A DNA stretch of 64,000 nucleotides from Bacteroidales bacterium (GTDB taxonomy: Bacteria > Bacteroidota > Bacteroidia > Bacteroidales > P3): positions 47,448-111,447 of the forward strand of contig JAISGN010000006.1 of the NCBI GenBank assembly GCA_031263015.1. The letters are read 5' to 3'. The notes below the pieces were generated by a model, which was not told the DNA's origin, made no database searches, and saw only the letters and a program-made list of their open reading frames with translations. Position 1 is the first letter of the stretch. Each line of letters begins with the position of its first letter. This document shows positions 27,468 to 36,477 of the stretch, in pieces. A program made the translations under genes and the position numbers.

Positions 27468-29263
27468 TAACGCTTGCGCGATTGCGTAACATAAAGGCTT
27501 GAAGGGTAGTCTAAAATAATCCTTTCATACTTTTGAGCGGCTACTTCGGGCTTTTGAAGATATGTTTCATTAATCTGTGCCGACAAAAACAAGGCATCGT
27601 CCGCCATTATGTCATAAGGATATTTTAAAACCAACTCATCCAGCAACGAATCAGCCTTTGAGTATTCTTTTTGCTCAATTGCTATCTCCGAACGCTTGTA
27701 TAAAACTTCGTCAAGCAAGGGATGATACAGGTAATCGGCGTCTAATGTGTCCAAATACTTGATTGCAAGTTGCGGATTGTGCTGATATAATGCCAAATCA
27801 GCCTTTGCATACAGCGTTAAGCCGTTATAACTGCTGTCTTCGTCCATATTGTCGGCTATAAGCAGCGAATAATTCATGGCATCGTTGCTTATAAATTTTG
27901 AAGTTGAGGCTTTGAGGGCGTCAAACTCCATTTCCGCCTGCTCGAAATCGCCTATGAAATAAGCCAAACGGGCTTTTGCAAATTTAGCCCTTGACCCCAG
28001 TTCATCGTTCTTAAAGTCTAATGCCACTTTATTATATTCCAGCATCGCAGACCAAACATCCCCGTTCATCAAAAGAATATCCGCTGCCATCAAACTTGCT
28101 TCCGCTTTTATCTTATCTGACAAGCGATTGATTTTTTGCACATCTGCTATCATATCCATTGCATCCTGCGGCTTGGAAAGATAGTAAGCGAGCAGCGAAG
28201 CATATTGTAACATTATCGGAACGGCGGAAGATGTTTGTCCTGTTTGATTTAAGGTTGCCGAAAACTGCTTTTCAATCTCTGCTTTCTGCTTTTCGGTATG
28301 CAGAGGCTTGGCAACAAATTCCTCATACGCCACATTGAGCGAGCCAACCAAAGCCTGCTCATAATAAACGTTGTCTTTACCCTTATCCAACAAGTATTTA
28401 TACGCCTGAGACGAAGTTTGGTAATCCTTATTGTTAAGACTCACTTGCGCAATCTCAAATATGGTTGCATCATTACCTGATTCCAATCGTTTATCCATTG
28501 ATTTGGCGTAAGTGAGAGCAACACTAAAATCTTTGTTCTGAAAGCACAGCCAAATCAAAAGCGAATGCATGGTCATATTGTCGGGTTGCCGCTGAATGGT
28601 TTCAATGATGATATTACGGATAAGAGGCAGGAGAGTGGTGTTGTTTGATTGGGCGATAAGATTTGAAAGATATATTTTCACCTGATTAAGCATTGACGGC
28701 TCTTTCTCAATGATGGCAATATATTCTTTTGCTATCAGGTCGTCCTTACCCTGTTTGGCATAAATAAGAGTAAGTTCGTAAGTATAGAGAAGAGGGTCGC
28801 GGAAAATTTCTCTTGCTTTCAGATACGTCAAAGCAGCATATTCCAGATTATTGTGCCTGAAAAACGCCCCAACAAGAGCATTCACATCACTCTTATTTGC
28901 TTTCAAGCCGTTTATTGCCTTTTTAAAAATTTTTTGTGCTTTCTTCGGCTCTCCCGTTTTGAGATAATGCTGCCCCAAATCCACCTCATAAACTGCATTT
29001 GCCTTATTTTGCTTTATTGCTTGCTTAATCAATCGTTCCGCATCATCGTTTCGCTCGTTGGAATAGAAGATTTGCAGCAATTCTTCATAGTATTGTTTGT
29101 TGAAACCTTGCTTTAAAAGACTTTGATACAGGCTTACGCTTTCACTAATCTTGCCTTCGTCGGCATATTGCTTGGCAAGGGCGGCATCAACGCTGATTCT
29201 ATTTTGCGCAAACGAAGTAAGAGTAAAACAAAACCAAAGAAGAAAAAACGCAAACCGCTTCAT
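27431..29263 (-). CDS. TPR-repeat protein, periplasmic
   Basis: The 610-residue protein has a signal peptide (MKRFAFFLLWFCFTLTSFAQ) and TPR repeats along almost the whole length, for example VYEVDLGQHYLKTGEPKKAQKIFKKA and ADLALYQHNPQLAIKYLDTLD. The C-terminal part resembles the YbgF/outer-membrane assembly type of TPR (ADDALFLSAQINETYLQKPEVAAQKYERII). It follows yicC by 3 bases on the same strand and is probably co-transcribed with it. No enzymatic motif is visible. Confidence 0.8.
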   Translation of the reverse strand: MKRFAFFLLWFCFTLTSFAQNRISVDAALAKQYADEGKISESVSLYQSLLKQGFNKQYYEELLQIFYSNERNDDAERLIKQAIKQNKANAVYEVDLGQHYLKTGEPKKAQKIFKKAINGLKANKSDVNALVGAFFRHNNLEYAALTYLKAREIFRDPLLYTYELTLIYAKQGKDDLIAKEYIAIIEKEPSMLNQVKIYLSNLIAQSNNTTLLPLIRNIIIETIQRQPDNMTMHSLLIWLCFQNKDFSVALTYAKSMDKRLESGNDATIFEIAQVSLNNKDYQTSSQAYKYLLDKGKDNVYYEQALVGSLNVAYEEFVAKPLHTEKQKAEIEKQFSATLNQTGQTSSAVPIMLQYASLLAYYLSKPQDAMDMIADVQKINRLSDKIKAEASLMAADILLMNGDVWSAMLEYNKVALDFKNDELGSRAKFAKARLAYFIGDFEQAEMEFDALKASTSKFISNDAMNYSLLIADNMDEDSSYNGLTLYAKADLALYQHNPQLAIKYLDTLDADYLYHPLLDEVLYKRSEIAIEQKEYSKADSLLDELVLKYPYDIMADDALFLSAQINETYLQKPEVAAQKYERIILDYPSSLYVTQSRKRYQAIIGSNAAGI

Positions 29264-29266
29264 ATT

Positions 29267-30136
29267 TTACAGGATGTTGAAAAGTTGCTCCTTAATCTTC
29301 TCTACCTCATCTTTCATCTTGACCACAATCTGCTGAATTGACGCATCATTTGCCTTAGAGCCCAAAGTATTTATCTCACGAGTGAATTCCTGAGCAATGA
29401 AACCAAGTTTCTTGCCTTCCGAACGCTCTTCGGTTAGCGTATTACGAAAGTACGCTATATGCTTTGCAAGCCTTACCTTCTCCTCAGTAAAGTCTAATTT
29501 TTCAAGATAGTAGATTAATTCCTGCTCAAGCCTGTTTGAGTCCGTTTTATCAATATTCAATTCACGCAATTGAGCATAGATTTTATCCTTAATGCGAGAT
29601 ATGCGTTCGGATTCAAAGCCTTCCACAGATGAAAGCAAGTCCGAAATTATTGAAAGCCGCTTTGAAAAATCTTTTTCAAGCGTTTGTCCCTCGTTTATGC
29701 GGAATTCATCCACCGATGCCAAGGCTTGTGTCAAGGCATCAAAGATTGCGTTAATTTCATCCTTGCTTGGTTCAACCATATTGAGTTTAGCCAAATCCGG
29801 ATTGGCGAGAAGATATTTTATATGCTCGTTTTTATCAAATCCATACTCGTTTTGCAGCCACATTGTTTGATTGTAATACGCTCCGAAGAGTTCTCTGTTG
29901 AGCGAAATGTCCTGTGAAGTCGGCAAAGCCTCAATAGTAATTGAGCAATCAATCTTTCCCCGCTCCAAAACATCGGTTATCCGCGTTCTTATCTCAATTT
30001 CGTTTGCGATAAACTCCTTTGGCATCCTCAAACCTATGTCTGCCTGTTTTGAATTAAGAGTTCTGATTTCAGCAATAAACTTTTTGTCTGCTGTGGATTG
30101 AGTTCCTTTCCCGTAACCCGTCATTGATTTTATCAT
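29267..30136 (-). CDS. yicC: YicC family endoribonuclease
   Basis: The 289-residue protein begins MIKSMTGYGKGT and ends with the conserved GFIAQEFTREINTLGSKANDASI ... VVKMKDEVEKIKEQLFNIL, which are the two diagnostic blocks of the YicC family, reported as RNases acting on small RNAs. The middle is acidic helical sequence as expected. Promoter -7 box TATTTTTG at 30190-30183. The gene that usually follows (gmk) is absent; a TPR gene is there instead. Confidence 0.95.
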   Translation of the reverse strand: MIKSMTGYGKGTQSTADKKFIAEIRTLNSKQADIGLRMPKEFIANEIEIRTRITDVLERGKIDCSITIEALPTSQDISLNRELFGAYYNQTMWLQNEYGFDKNEHIKYLLANPDLAKLNMVEPSKDEINAIFDALTQALASVDEFRINEGQTLEKDFSKRLSIISDLLSSVEGFESERISRIKDKIYAQLRELNIDKTDSNRLEQELIYYLEKLDFTEEKVRLAKHIAYFRNTLTEERSEGKKLGFIAQEFTREINTLGSKANDASIQQIVVKMKDEVEKIKEQLFNIL

Positions 30137-30240
30137 GGTGTCGTTTTAATATTATATAGTAGTGTTAGAATGTTATTGATTGCAAAAATAAACAAAATAA
30201 ATCAAAGAAAATGAGCCTCTCACTTGATACGGTCAATGGC

Positions 30241-30687
30241 TTACTCCCTTATAAAATCTTTATACTGAGGAATCTTCGGCGTATAGTTAGCATTATCCCA
30301 CAGATTGCTTGTTATCATCAAATCGGCGCTGTATTGGTTGCAGGCAATCGGCACATTATGCACACGACACTGCCTTAACAGCATCTGAATGTCGGCTTCG
30401 TGAGGTTGAGGGTTGAGGTCGTCAATCAGAAAGATAGCAAGATTTACTTCTTTTCTCACAACCATTGCCGCAATCTCCGCATCGCCGCCAAGCGGACCAG
30501 AATGCATACAAATAATATTTGCATTAATACCCTGCTTCTCAAAAGCCTTTTTTATCAAACTGCCTGTGGTGCCGGTGCAAACAAGCCTGTGTTTGCTCAA
30601 TGCCTCATTGTGTTCAATAGCCCATTGAACCATATCGGCTTTACGCCTGTCGTGTGCCACAAGGGCAATGGTTAATTGTTTTTGCAT
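30241..30687 (-). CDS. mgsA: Methylglyoxal synthase
   Basis: The 148-residue enzyme converts dihydroxyacetone phosphate to methylglyoxal and phosphate, a glycolytic bypass. LVAHDRRKADM (His12, Asp13), the phosphate loop TGTTGSLI (38-45) and SGPLGGDAEI with catalytic Asp69 are all present, as is the HNVPIACNQYSADLMI tail. The full family length is kept. Promoter -7 box TATATTTG at 30730-30723. It is transcribed alone. Confidence 0.97.
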   Translation of the reverse strand: MQKQLTIALVAHDRRKADMVQWAIEHNEALSKHRLVCTGTTGSLIKKAFEKQGINANIICMHSGPLGGDAEIAAMVVRKEVNLAIFLIDDLNPQPHEADIQMLLRQCRVHNVPIACNQYSADLMITSNLWDNANYTPKIPQYKDFIRE

Positions 30688-30769
30688 AGCGTTCGCTTAT
30701 CTAATAATAGGTTTTACATTTGCAAATATACTAAAAAATAGCCTAAAACCACCATTGCCTCCACTCAAA

Positions 30770-30942
30770 GTGCGTGTCGCACCGACATTAGTGCGTATCG
30801 CACTGATATTACTTTATTATACCAAAATAAATGGCTGTTTTGTTCGCACGAACGGCTTTTTCGTAAAAATAAAACAGCCTTTCGGGCGAACAAAACAGCC
30901 TCTTATAAAAAAATAATATCAGTGCGATACGCACACACGCAC
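30770..30942. repeat. Phased array R8 with near-perfect 24-bp terminal inverted repeats
   Basis: The left end at 30791 (GTGCGTATCG, CACTGATATTA, CTT) and the right end at 30911-30934 match as reverse complements at 23 of 24 positions. Between them AATGGCTGTTT, AACGGCTTTTT, AAACAGCCTTT and AAACAGCCTCT start at 30830, 30851, 30872 and 30893, exactly 21 apart and in phase with the right end. A second terminal module (GTGCGTGTCG, CACCGACATTA) is stacked outside the left end at 30770, and its tail CACGCAC appears outside the right end. It touches the stop codon of trmN6. Confidence 0.9.
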
Positions 30943-30947
30943 TCTCA

Positions 30948-31658
30948 TTATAGTAGGATGTGATTTACCAAATCCGTATATTGCTTTGTTTTTGTCAGGT
31001 CTTGATTGCGAATTATGATATTCTCAATATCCGTTTGCAATGGCTGATTGCCTTTAACCAAAAGGCTAACAATGCGTTTGCAAGGCTTGTTTGCCGTATC
31101 AAAAACGAACTTCTGACTCTCACAAAACAGATGAAATTCGTTGGCAATGGTGATAAATTTTGATGTTTCTTGAGCAGGAAGAATTATTGCAATACGCCCG
31201 CCTGACGAGAGCAAAGATGATGTGCATTCGGCAAAGTCTTCGAGCGACAAAGTGATGTTGTGCCGTGATATATTGCGTTTTATGTGTTTGGAAAGCAGGC
31301 TGTTTTCAAAGAAAGGCGGGTTGGAAACTATTAAGTCATATTTATGGTCGGCTCTTGCGGCGTAATCCTGTAATGATATGTTGATAGCCGTCAATCGTTC
31401 CTTGAATTTGGAGGCGGCAAAGTTGATTTGAGCCTCATCAATGCTGTCTTCGTCAATATCTATTGCCGTTACGTAGGCTTGTGAGTAGCGTTGAGCGGCA
31501 CATAAGGCGATGATGCCGCAGCCACAGCCCACATCCAAGATGTTTTTCGGCTCAATATCAGGCAGTAAGGCACTAACAAGAATGGCATCCGTGCCAACCT
31601 TCATCGTACTCTTGCTATGACTTAACGCAAATCCCTTACAATAAAAATCCATAGGCAT
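30948..31658 (-). CDS. trmN6: tRNA1(Val) A37 N6-methyltransferase-like protein
   Basis: The 236-residue SAM-dependent methyltransferase has ILDVGCGCGIIALCAAQR (motif I) and the adenine-N6 motif NPPFFENS (IVSNPPF). The N-terminal block FYCKGFALSHSKSTMKVGTDAILV is diagnostic of YfiC/TrmN6, which methylates A37 of tRNA-Val. The start codon ATG 31658 directly follows the T run of the terminator ending the upstream operon, so initiation at Met3 (31652) or a leaderless mode should be considered. Confidence 0.9.
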   Translation of the reverse strand: MPMDFYCKGFALSHSKSTMKVGTDAILVSALLPDIEPKNILDVGCGCGIIALCAAQRYSQAYVTAIDIDEDSIDEAQINFAASKFKERLTAINISLQDYAARADHKYDLIVSNPPFFENSLLSKHIKRNISRHNITLSLEDFAECTSSLLSSGGRIAIILPAQETSKFITIANEFHLFCESQKFVFDTANKPCKRIVSLLVKGNQPLQTDIENIIIRNQDLTKTKQYTDLVNHILL

Positions 31659-31691
31659 AAAAAAACTGCCTGACTATGATATTCAGGCAGT
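31659..31691 (-). terminator. Terminator of the exbB-exbD operon
   Basis: On the minus strand the perfect 9-bp stem ACTGCCTGA/TCAGGCAGT with loop ATATCATAG is followed by seven T residues. Those T residues run straight into the ATG of trmN6. Confidence 0.85.
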
Positions 31692-31741
31692 AATGCTTAA
31701 AACCATTCGGTTATGTTTGATATAATTGTCGTGAAATGTGA

Positions 31742-32218
31742 TTAATATGATGCTTTAGCCTTTTTGCCTGCCGCATACATTATTCTCAATGCTCCCGACT
31801 TGCGTAATTCTTGTTTGACATCTGTGATGTCGCCCATTTTTACGTCCTTATCACTTTTTAGAGTCGTGGTTAATAATGCTCTTTCAGCCTCATCTCTTTG
31901 CGCTCTTTCGGCTTCAACAAATGCAGGGATATCCGAAATATCCGAAATCTGATCGTTTAACTGAATACGCGTGGATGTACCATATTTTTTTTGATTTTCT
32001 TTTAACGGAGACCCGATATAAATGTAGCTAACAAGAGATTTTTGTTCTAATTTCTGAATTTCCGATGCTTGAGGCAGTTTTTGCTGCACCATAACTGTGC
32101 TTTCACGCATATTAGAAATGACCATAAAGAAGAATAAGAACATAAAAATGATGTCGGACATTGAACTGGTGTTCATTTGCGGCACACCATCTTCATTTTT
32201 CTTTGCAAATTTTGCCAT
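31742..32218 (-). CDS. exbD: ExbD/TolR family biopolymer transport protein (second copy)
   Basis: The 158-residue protein has one N-terminal membrane span (MSDIIFMFLFFFMVISNM) with the essential Asp of ExbD/TolR at its start, then a periplasmic domain. With ExbB it forms the proton-driven motor that energises TonB or Tol. The segment around MKMGDITDVKQELRKSG is the usual ExbD C-terminal fold. Its ATG overlaps the stop of the first exbD by one base (TAATG), indicating translational coupling. Confidence 0.9.
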   Translation of the reverse strand: MAKFAKKNEDGVPQMNTSSMSDIIFMFLFFFMVISNMRESTVMVQQKLPQASEIQKLEQKSLVSYIYIGSPLKENQKKYGTSTRIQLNDQISDISDIPAFVEAERAQRDEAERALLTTTLKSDKDVKMGDITDVKQELRKSGALRIMYAAGKKAKASY

Positions 32219-32799
32219 TATTTGTTTCCTCCTACTTTTACTGGTTCAGCTTCCGATATTGTTGATGGGATTGCCTTATCTACTGCTTGCTGTTGTTCAG
32301 GGCTACAGTCGGTATAAGAGCGATAAAACTTGGTTTTGGCAAATTCATCTCTCAATTCCTTGATAGCTGCCTCCAATTCGTTTTGTACTTGCACGTAAAT
32401 ATTATAAGATGTTCCCCTGTCGTTTTGCAGAGATATGACTCCCTGTGAAACATTTACCTCTCCCAATAATGGAATGTTGGCTGATTTCTTTTCGGGAAGG
32501 TTCGGAAGGTTTTGCGGATTAGACAAAAACTCTTTGGCTCTGTCTTTCAATAACGCAATATCTCCAACTGCTCCGTCAAAGAACAATCTGTCGTTTCTAT
32601 CAACAAGGATGGTGAAAATGTTTCTTTCGTGTATTTTAATCTTATCTTGTTTCTGTTCGGAAATAGGCGGTAAGCGTCTTGGGATACCTTTATCCGTATT
32701 GATTGATGAAGTCAAGAGGAAGAAGGTCAATAACAAGAACGAAATGTCCGACATTGACGAACTGTTGAGTGCAGGTAAGCTTCTTTTTTTTCTTGCCAT
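32218..32799 (-). CDS. exbD: ExbD/TolR family biopolymer transport protein (first copy)
   Basis: The 193-residue protein has the N-terminal MSDISFLLLTFFLLTSSI span with the conserved motor Asp in SMSDI, followed by a periplasmic domain (GIPRRLPPI, then ILVDRNDRLFFDG). Two tandem exbD genes of different length after one exbB are the normal Bacteroidota layout, probably giving a heterodimer. The C-terminal extension after residue 150 (Gln/Pro-rich, one Cys) is longer than in E. coli ExbD. Confidence 0.9.
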   Translation of the reverse strand: MARKKRSLPALNSSSMSDISFLLLTFFLLTSSINTDKGIPRRLPPISEQKQDKIKIHERNIFTILVDRNDRLFFDGAVGDIALLKDRAKEFLSNPQNLPNLPEKKSANIPLLGEVNVSQGVISLQNDRGTSYNIYVQVQNELEAAIKELRDEFAKTKFYRSYTDCSPEQQQAVDKAIPSTISEAEPVKVGGNK

Positions 32800-32808
32800 A
32801 ACCTACAT

Positions 32809-33279
32809 TTATTTTAATTTCTTTGCTATTTCCGAATAAATTACAGAAACGATAACCAATCCCAAAAGGATATATGTTGTATACATACTTGCACCTATTA
32901 GTTTTGAGTCAGCGTAATCAGAACCTGTTTTTTCAAACAATAGTTGCGGAATATCCGTTCCTGAAGATAAAAGGTACGAAATAACAAAAATTACTACCAA
33001 TAAAGCAACTGCGACTATTATTCCCATTTGCTTTTTAGGGGCTTCTATTAAACCTTTTACTATTTGACCTATTGCAAAGCCCAAAGCAGCAATTACTACT
33101 AATGCGAACAAAGAAACAACAGACCAATAGGCAAAGTTCCAGAACATTGTAGCCGTAGCTTGTTGTTCAACGGGCTTTGCTTCATCAAAGGATACCGCAT
33201 AACCCAAAGAACTGATAACTGCAAGTATAGCCCAAATGATAGCAATTGCCCAATATACTTTTCTATATGTGTTTTTCAT
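32809..33279 (-). CDS. Four-span membrane protein of the exbB/exbD operon
   Basis: The 156-residue product has four hydrophobic segments (about residues 8-28, 45-75, 85-105 and 130-150). It lies between exbB and the exbD pair with gaps of 51 and 9 bases. A gene of this size and topology is found at the same position in many Bacteroidota exb operons. It has no assigned function; a part in the ExbB/ExbD motor is inferred from position only. Confidence 0.75.
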   Translation of the reverse strand: MKNTYRKVYWAIAIIWAILAVISSLGYAVSFDEAKPVEQQATATMFWNFAYWSVVSLFALVVIAALGFAIGQIVKGLIEAPKKQMGIIVAVALLVVIFVISYLLSSGTDIPQLLFEKTGSDYADSKLIGASMYTTYILLGLVIVSVIYSEIAKKLK

Positions 33280-33330
33280 GATTTTACTTGGTTTTTAGTA
33301 ATTAAACATTTATTCTCGTATGAGAACCAA

Positions 33331-34140
33331 TTACTTTCTATTCTTTACCAAGATGTCCATGAATGATATGGAAGAATCTTCCATAGTTGTAACCAAACTT
33401 TCAATCTTAGAAAGGAGATAGTTGTAGCAAACCTGAAGGATAAGGGCTGTAACCAAACCGAAGACTGTCGTCAAAAGGGCAACCTTCATACCTCCGGCAA
33501 CAACGGTAGGAGAAATATCGCCTGCTTTTTCTATATCATCAAATGCTTGAACCATACCAATAACTGTTCCCAAGAATCCTAATGACGGAGCTATGGCAAT
33601 AAACAAACCAATCCAACTCATATTGCTTTCTAACTTTGCCATCTGAACACCGCCGTAAGAAGTAATAGATTTTTCTACGTCTTCCAACCCATTATCTACT
33701 CTATCCAAACCTTGATAGAAAATAGAAGCAACGGGACCTCTGGTATTACGACAAACTTCTTTTGCTCCTTCATAATTACCTTTGACAACATTGTCTTCAA
33801 CCTTTTTCAAGAGTTTATCAACGTTGGTCGTAGCAAGATTCAAATAAAGTACGCGTTCAATAACCAAAGCAAAGCCTAAAATCATACATATTAAGATAGG
33901 CGTCATCCAAGCCACACCACCTTCAATGAACTTAGTCTTTAATGCTTGGTGAAAAGATTGGGTCTCTTCCTTTGCCGGTGTTGCAGGTTGAGCAACGTCA
34001 GCTGTTTTAGTATCAGTTGATGAAACAGTTGTTTCACTTTCGGTTTTTGCTTTTACTTCATCTTTTTGAGCAAAAGCCACATTTGAAAAACCTAAAGTCA
34101 ATATCATTACGATAGACAAATACGCACACACTTTCTTCAT
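33331..34140 (-). CDS. exbB: MotA/TolQ/ExbB proton channel family protein
   Basis: The 269-residue protein has a cleavable-looking N-terminal segment (MKKVCAYLSIVMILTLGFSNVAFAQ) and a Thr/Glu/Lys-rich linker to about residue 65. The ExbB core follows, with three membrane spans and the signature block IAPSLGFLGTVIGMVQAFDDI, then VAGGMKVALLTTVFGLVTALI. It forms the stator pentamer with ExbD. The N-terminal extension is common in Bacteroidota ExbB. Promoter -7 box TAAATTTG at 34217-34210. Confidence 0.93.
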   Translation of the reverse strand: MKKVCAYLSIVMILTLGFSNVAFAQKDEVKAKTESETTVSSTDTKTADVAQPATPAKEETQSFHQALKTKFIEGGVAWMTPILICMILGFALVIERVLYLNLATTNVDKLLKKVEDNVVKGNYEGAKEVCRNTRGPVASIFYQGLDRVDNGLEDVEKSITSYGGVQMAKLESNMSWIGLFIAIAPSLGFLGTVIGMVQAFDDIEKAGDISPTVVAGGMKVALLTTVFGLVTALILQVCYNYLLSKIESLVTTMEDSSISFMDILVKNRK

Positions 34141-34288
34141 AGCGTTTCTTTTTTAATTGTGTTGTTGTTATTATTATTTACTAAATTAAATTCTATTTAT
34201 TTGAGGTTGCAAATTTACAATCTTATTTTTGAAAAACATAATGATTTCATCTTTTTTTTAATTCAAGTCATTTGTTTGGATTTTTATA

Positions 34289-35590
34289 TTATTCGTAATC
34301 AGTGCTTTTAGGTAATATTTTGACAAGTACTTTATCTATACGTGCCAAGTCCATATCTATTATCTCAAAGGTGAAGTTTCCCCAATTTATTACATCACCT
34401 ACCTTTGGAATACTGCCGGTTTCTTCCAAAATTAATCCGCTTATGGTGTTATAACCATAGGTTTGATATTTGTCTTCCATATCAAAATGAGATAGAAAAT
34501 CAAAGAACGGATATTGCCCATCAACTAAAAATGAACCGTCTTCTCGTTTTATAAATTCGGCTTCATTGTTATTTATATCAAGTTCGGATATATTGCCAAC
34601 AAGAGATTCTAATATATCATTCATCGTTACCATTCCCTGCACCATACCAAATTCGTCGGTAATCAAAGCATAATGTATCTTGTTGTTCTTGAAAGTCTCC
34701 AACGCATCATAGGCACTGACGTTCTCATAAAGAAACTGCGGCTCACGCATTATTTCGCTTATTTTTTGCATACCGCATTCCGAACATTTAAAAAAGTCTT
34801 TCAAATATATTACTCCAACGATATTGTCAAGCGTTTTGTCGGCTACGGGATATATATAATGTACTCGTTCTCTTAATTTCTCTCTTGCCGAACTCACATC
34901 ATCATTTACATCCAGCCAGTCAAAATCATTGCGATGGGTCATCAAAGAAGCAATATCTCTATCTCCCAAAGAAAACACTCTTTCCACAATATCCTGCTCC
35001 ACTTCCTGTATTTCGCCTCCTTCGGCACTATCATTAATAATCGCTTTTATCTCTTCCTCTGTGGCAGATGAGTTTTTGTTGATTTTAATGCCGAATATCT
35101 TCATCAGCAGATTCGTTGTTGCCGATAGCAACCAAACAAACGGATACGTCAAACGGCTTAATATTTGCATCGGTTCAATAATAAATCGTGCTATTCTTTC
35201 GGGAGCATTCATTCCTATCTTCTTTGGCAACAATTCTCCTATCACAAGAGTAATCAGAGTTATGAAAATAACGATGATAATCTTTGACAACGCTGTTGCC
35301 GATGCTGCTTCCAAGCCGGTCAAAGCAAGCAATTTTGCCAACGGTGCAGTGAGATTGTTGCCTGAATACATACCAATAATCAATCCGATTGCCGTTATAG
35401 CAATCTGAACCGTTGAAAGAAAATGCTCGGGACGTTCTTTGGTAGCAAGGATTTTTTTAGATTTTTTATCTCCGTGCTTACTTTGTGTTTCCAATTTGGT
35501 TTTCCGTGATGCGACAATAGATATTTCGGACATGGAAAACAAGCCGTTTATAATTATTAATAACAATATAATTAATAATTCTGTCATCAT
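34289..35590 (-). CDS. CNNM/CorC-type hemolysin family membrane protein
   Basis: About 433 residues. The N-terminal CNNM domain has four membrane segments (LIILLLIIINGLFSMSEISIVASRK and LVIGELLPKKIGMNAPE are diagnostic). Two CBS motifs occupy about residues 200-330 and a C-terminal CorC_HlyC domain follows (SFLVDGQYPFFDF ... YNTISGLILEETG). Such proteins are linked with Mg/Co or Na-driven Mg export rather than haemolysis. The frame extends to a TTG at 35602 that overlaps the restriction gene stop, but ATG 35590 is the better start. Confidence 0.9.
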   Translation of the reverse strand: MMTELLIILLLIIINGLFSMSEISIVASRKTKLETQSKHGDKKSKKILATKERPEHFLSTVQIAITAIGLIIGMYSGNNLTAPLAKLLALTGLEAASATALSKIIIVIFITLITLVIGELLPKKIGMNAPERIARFIIEPMQILSRLTYPFVWLLSATTNLLMKIFGIKINKNSSATEEEIKAIINDSAEGGEIQEVEQDIVERVFSLGDRDIASLMTHRNDFDWLDVNDDVSSAREKLRERVHYIYPVADKTLDNIVGVIYLKDFFKCSECGMQKISEIMREPQFLYENVSAYDALETFKNNKIHYALITDEFGMVQGMVTMNDILESLVGNISELDINNNEAEFIKREDGSFLVDGQYPFFDFLSHFDMEDKYQTYGYNTISGLILEETGSIPKVGDVINWGNFTFEIIDMDLARIDKVLVKILPKSTDYE

Positions 35591-35598
35591 CTTATGTG

Positions 35599-36477
35599 TC
35601 AAACTTTAATTTCTGAGTTAATTGCTCGTTCTAAATAAGAGGTAAGAGTTTTATAAATAGTTTCATTTTTGGACGAAAAATAATTACGAAGTAATTTGAG
35701 TGTTGTTCTTTTAGGAAATAATGTGAGAACTATTTCGTTGAAAATATTTTCATTTTCCAATAATTTTCTAAAAACATGCGGTTTTAAATCTTTTATCTCT
35801 TCAAAAGTACTTTTAGAATCTAGATCGAAGTTTATTTCAGGTAAATCAGGTATATCATTTCTCCAACACTCCAAATACTCTAATATCTCATTCCAAATAT
35901 CAGAATATCCCAAATGGTCAAATAAATATTTGCCATAAAATATTTGTGTCTCCACATTATAATCATTAGTCATTTTTATCAACTCATCTGTGTAAAAATT
36001 TTTATTCTTTACTAAATCAGGGTCAATAAAATAAAATATTCCTACAAGTTCATTTTCTTTGTATTTAGACAACATCAAGTCTAATTTCTTCTCAAAATTC
36101 TGTATTTGCCCACGCTTTTTAGTTGAATCGTGGTCATCTCGTATCTTTTGCTCTATAAAATAAACTTTATTATCCTTACGGAAACATTGGTCAATATCCA
36201 AAACGTCTCCATTTTGTAGAGTGAAACGTTTTTGTAAGATTTGACAATCGTTTAATTTCAAATACTCCTCAATTACATGCTCAAAAGCATCTCCAAAACG
36301 GATTTCGTGTGATTGTAATAAGTTTTGTAAAATCTTTGCTTTTGGCTTTGTAGGTCTAAACAAACCAATATATCTTGACGGATTATTTGCTATTTTTTCT
36401 AATAAATCAGCTTTTGATTTTTCAAAAATAGTTTCATTAAAGATTTGCTCAAACTGCTTAAACTGCATTATTGCCAT
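35599..36477 (-). CDS. HinfI-like type II restriction endonuclease (GANTC predicted)
   Basis: The 292-residue protein resembles R.HinfI: LLEKIANNPSRYIGLFRPTKPKAKI near residues 25-49, QSHEIRFGDAFEHVIEEYL, then the PD-(D/E)xK core with Asp94/Asp96 (VLDIDQ) and Glu109-Gln-Lys111 (YFIEQKIRDDHDSTKKRGQI). It should cut unmethylated GANTC. It overlaps the methyltransferase gene by 20 bases. The pair looks more AT-rich than the neighbouring genes and sits between lspA and a CNNM gene, consistent with horizontal acquisition. Confidence 0.85.
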   Translation of the reverse strand: MAIMQFKQFEQIFNETIFEKSKADLLEKIANNPSRYIGLFRPTKPKAKILQNLLQSHEIRFGDAFEHVIEEYLKLNDCQILQKRFTLQNGDVLDIDQCFRKDNKVYFIEQKIRDDHDSTKKRGQIQNFEKKLDLMLSKYKENELVGIFYFIDPDLVKNKNFYTDELIKMTNDYNVETQIFYGKYLFDHLGYSDIWNEILEYLECWRNDIPDLPEINFDLDSKSTFEEIKDLKPHVFRKLLENENIFNEIVLTLFPKRTTLKLLRNYFSSKNETIYKTLTSYLERAINSEIKV

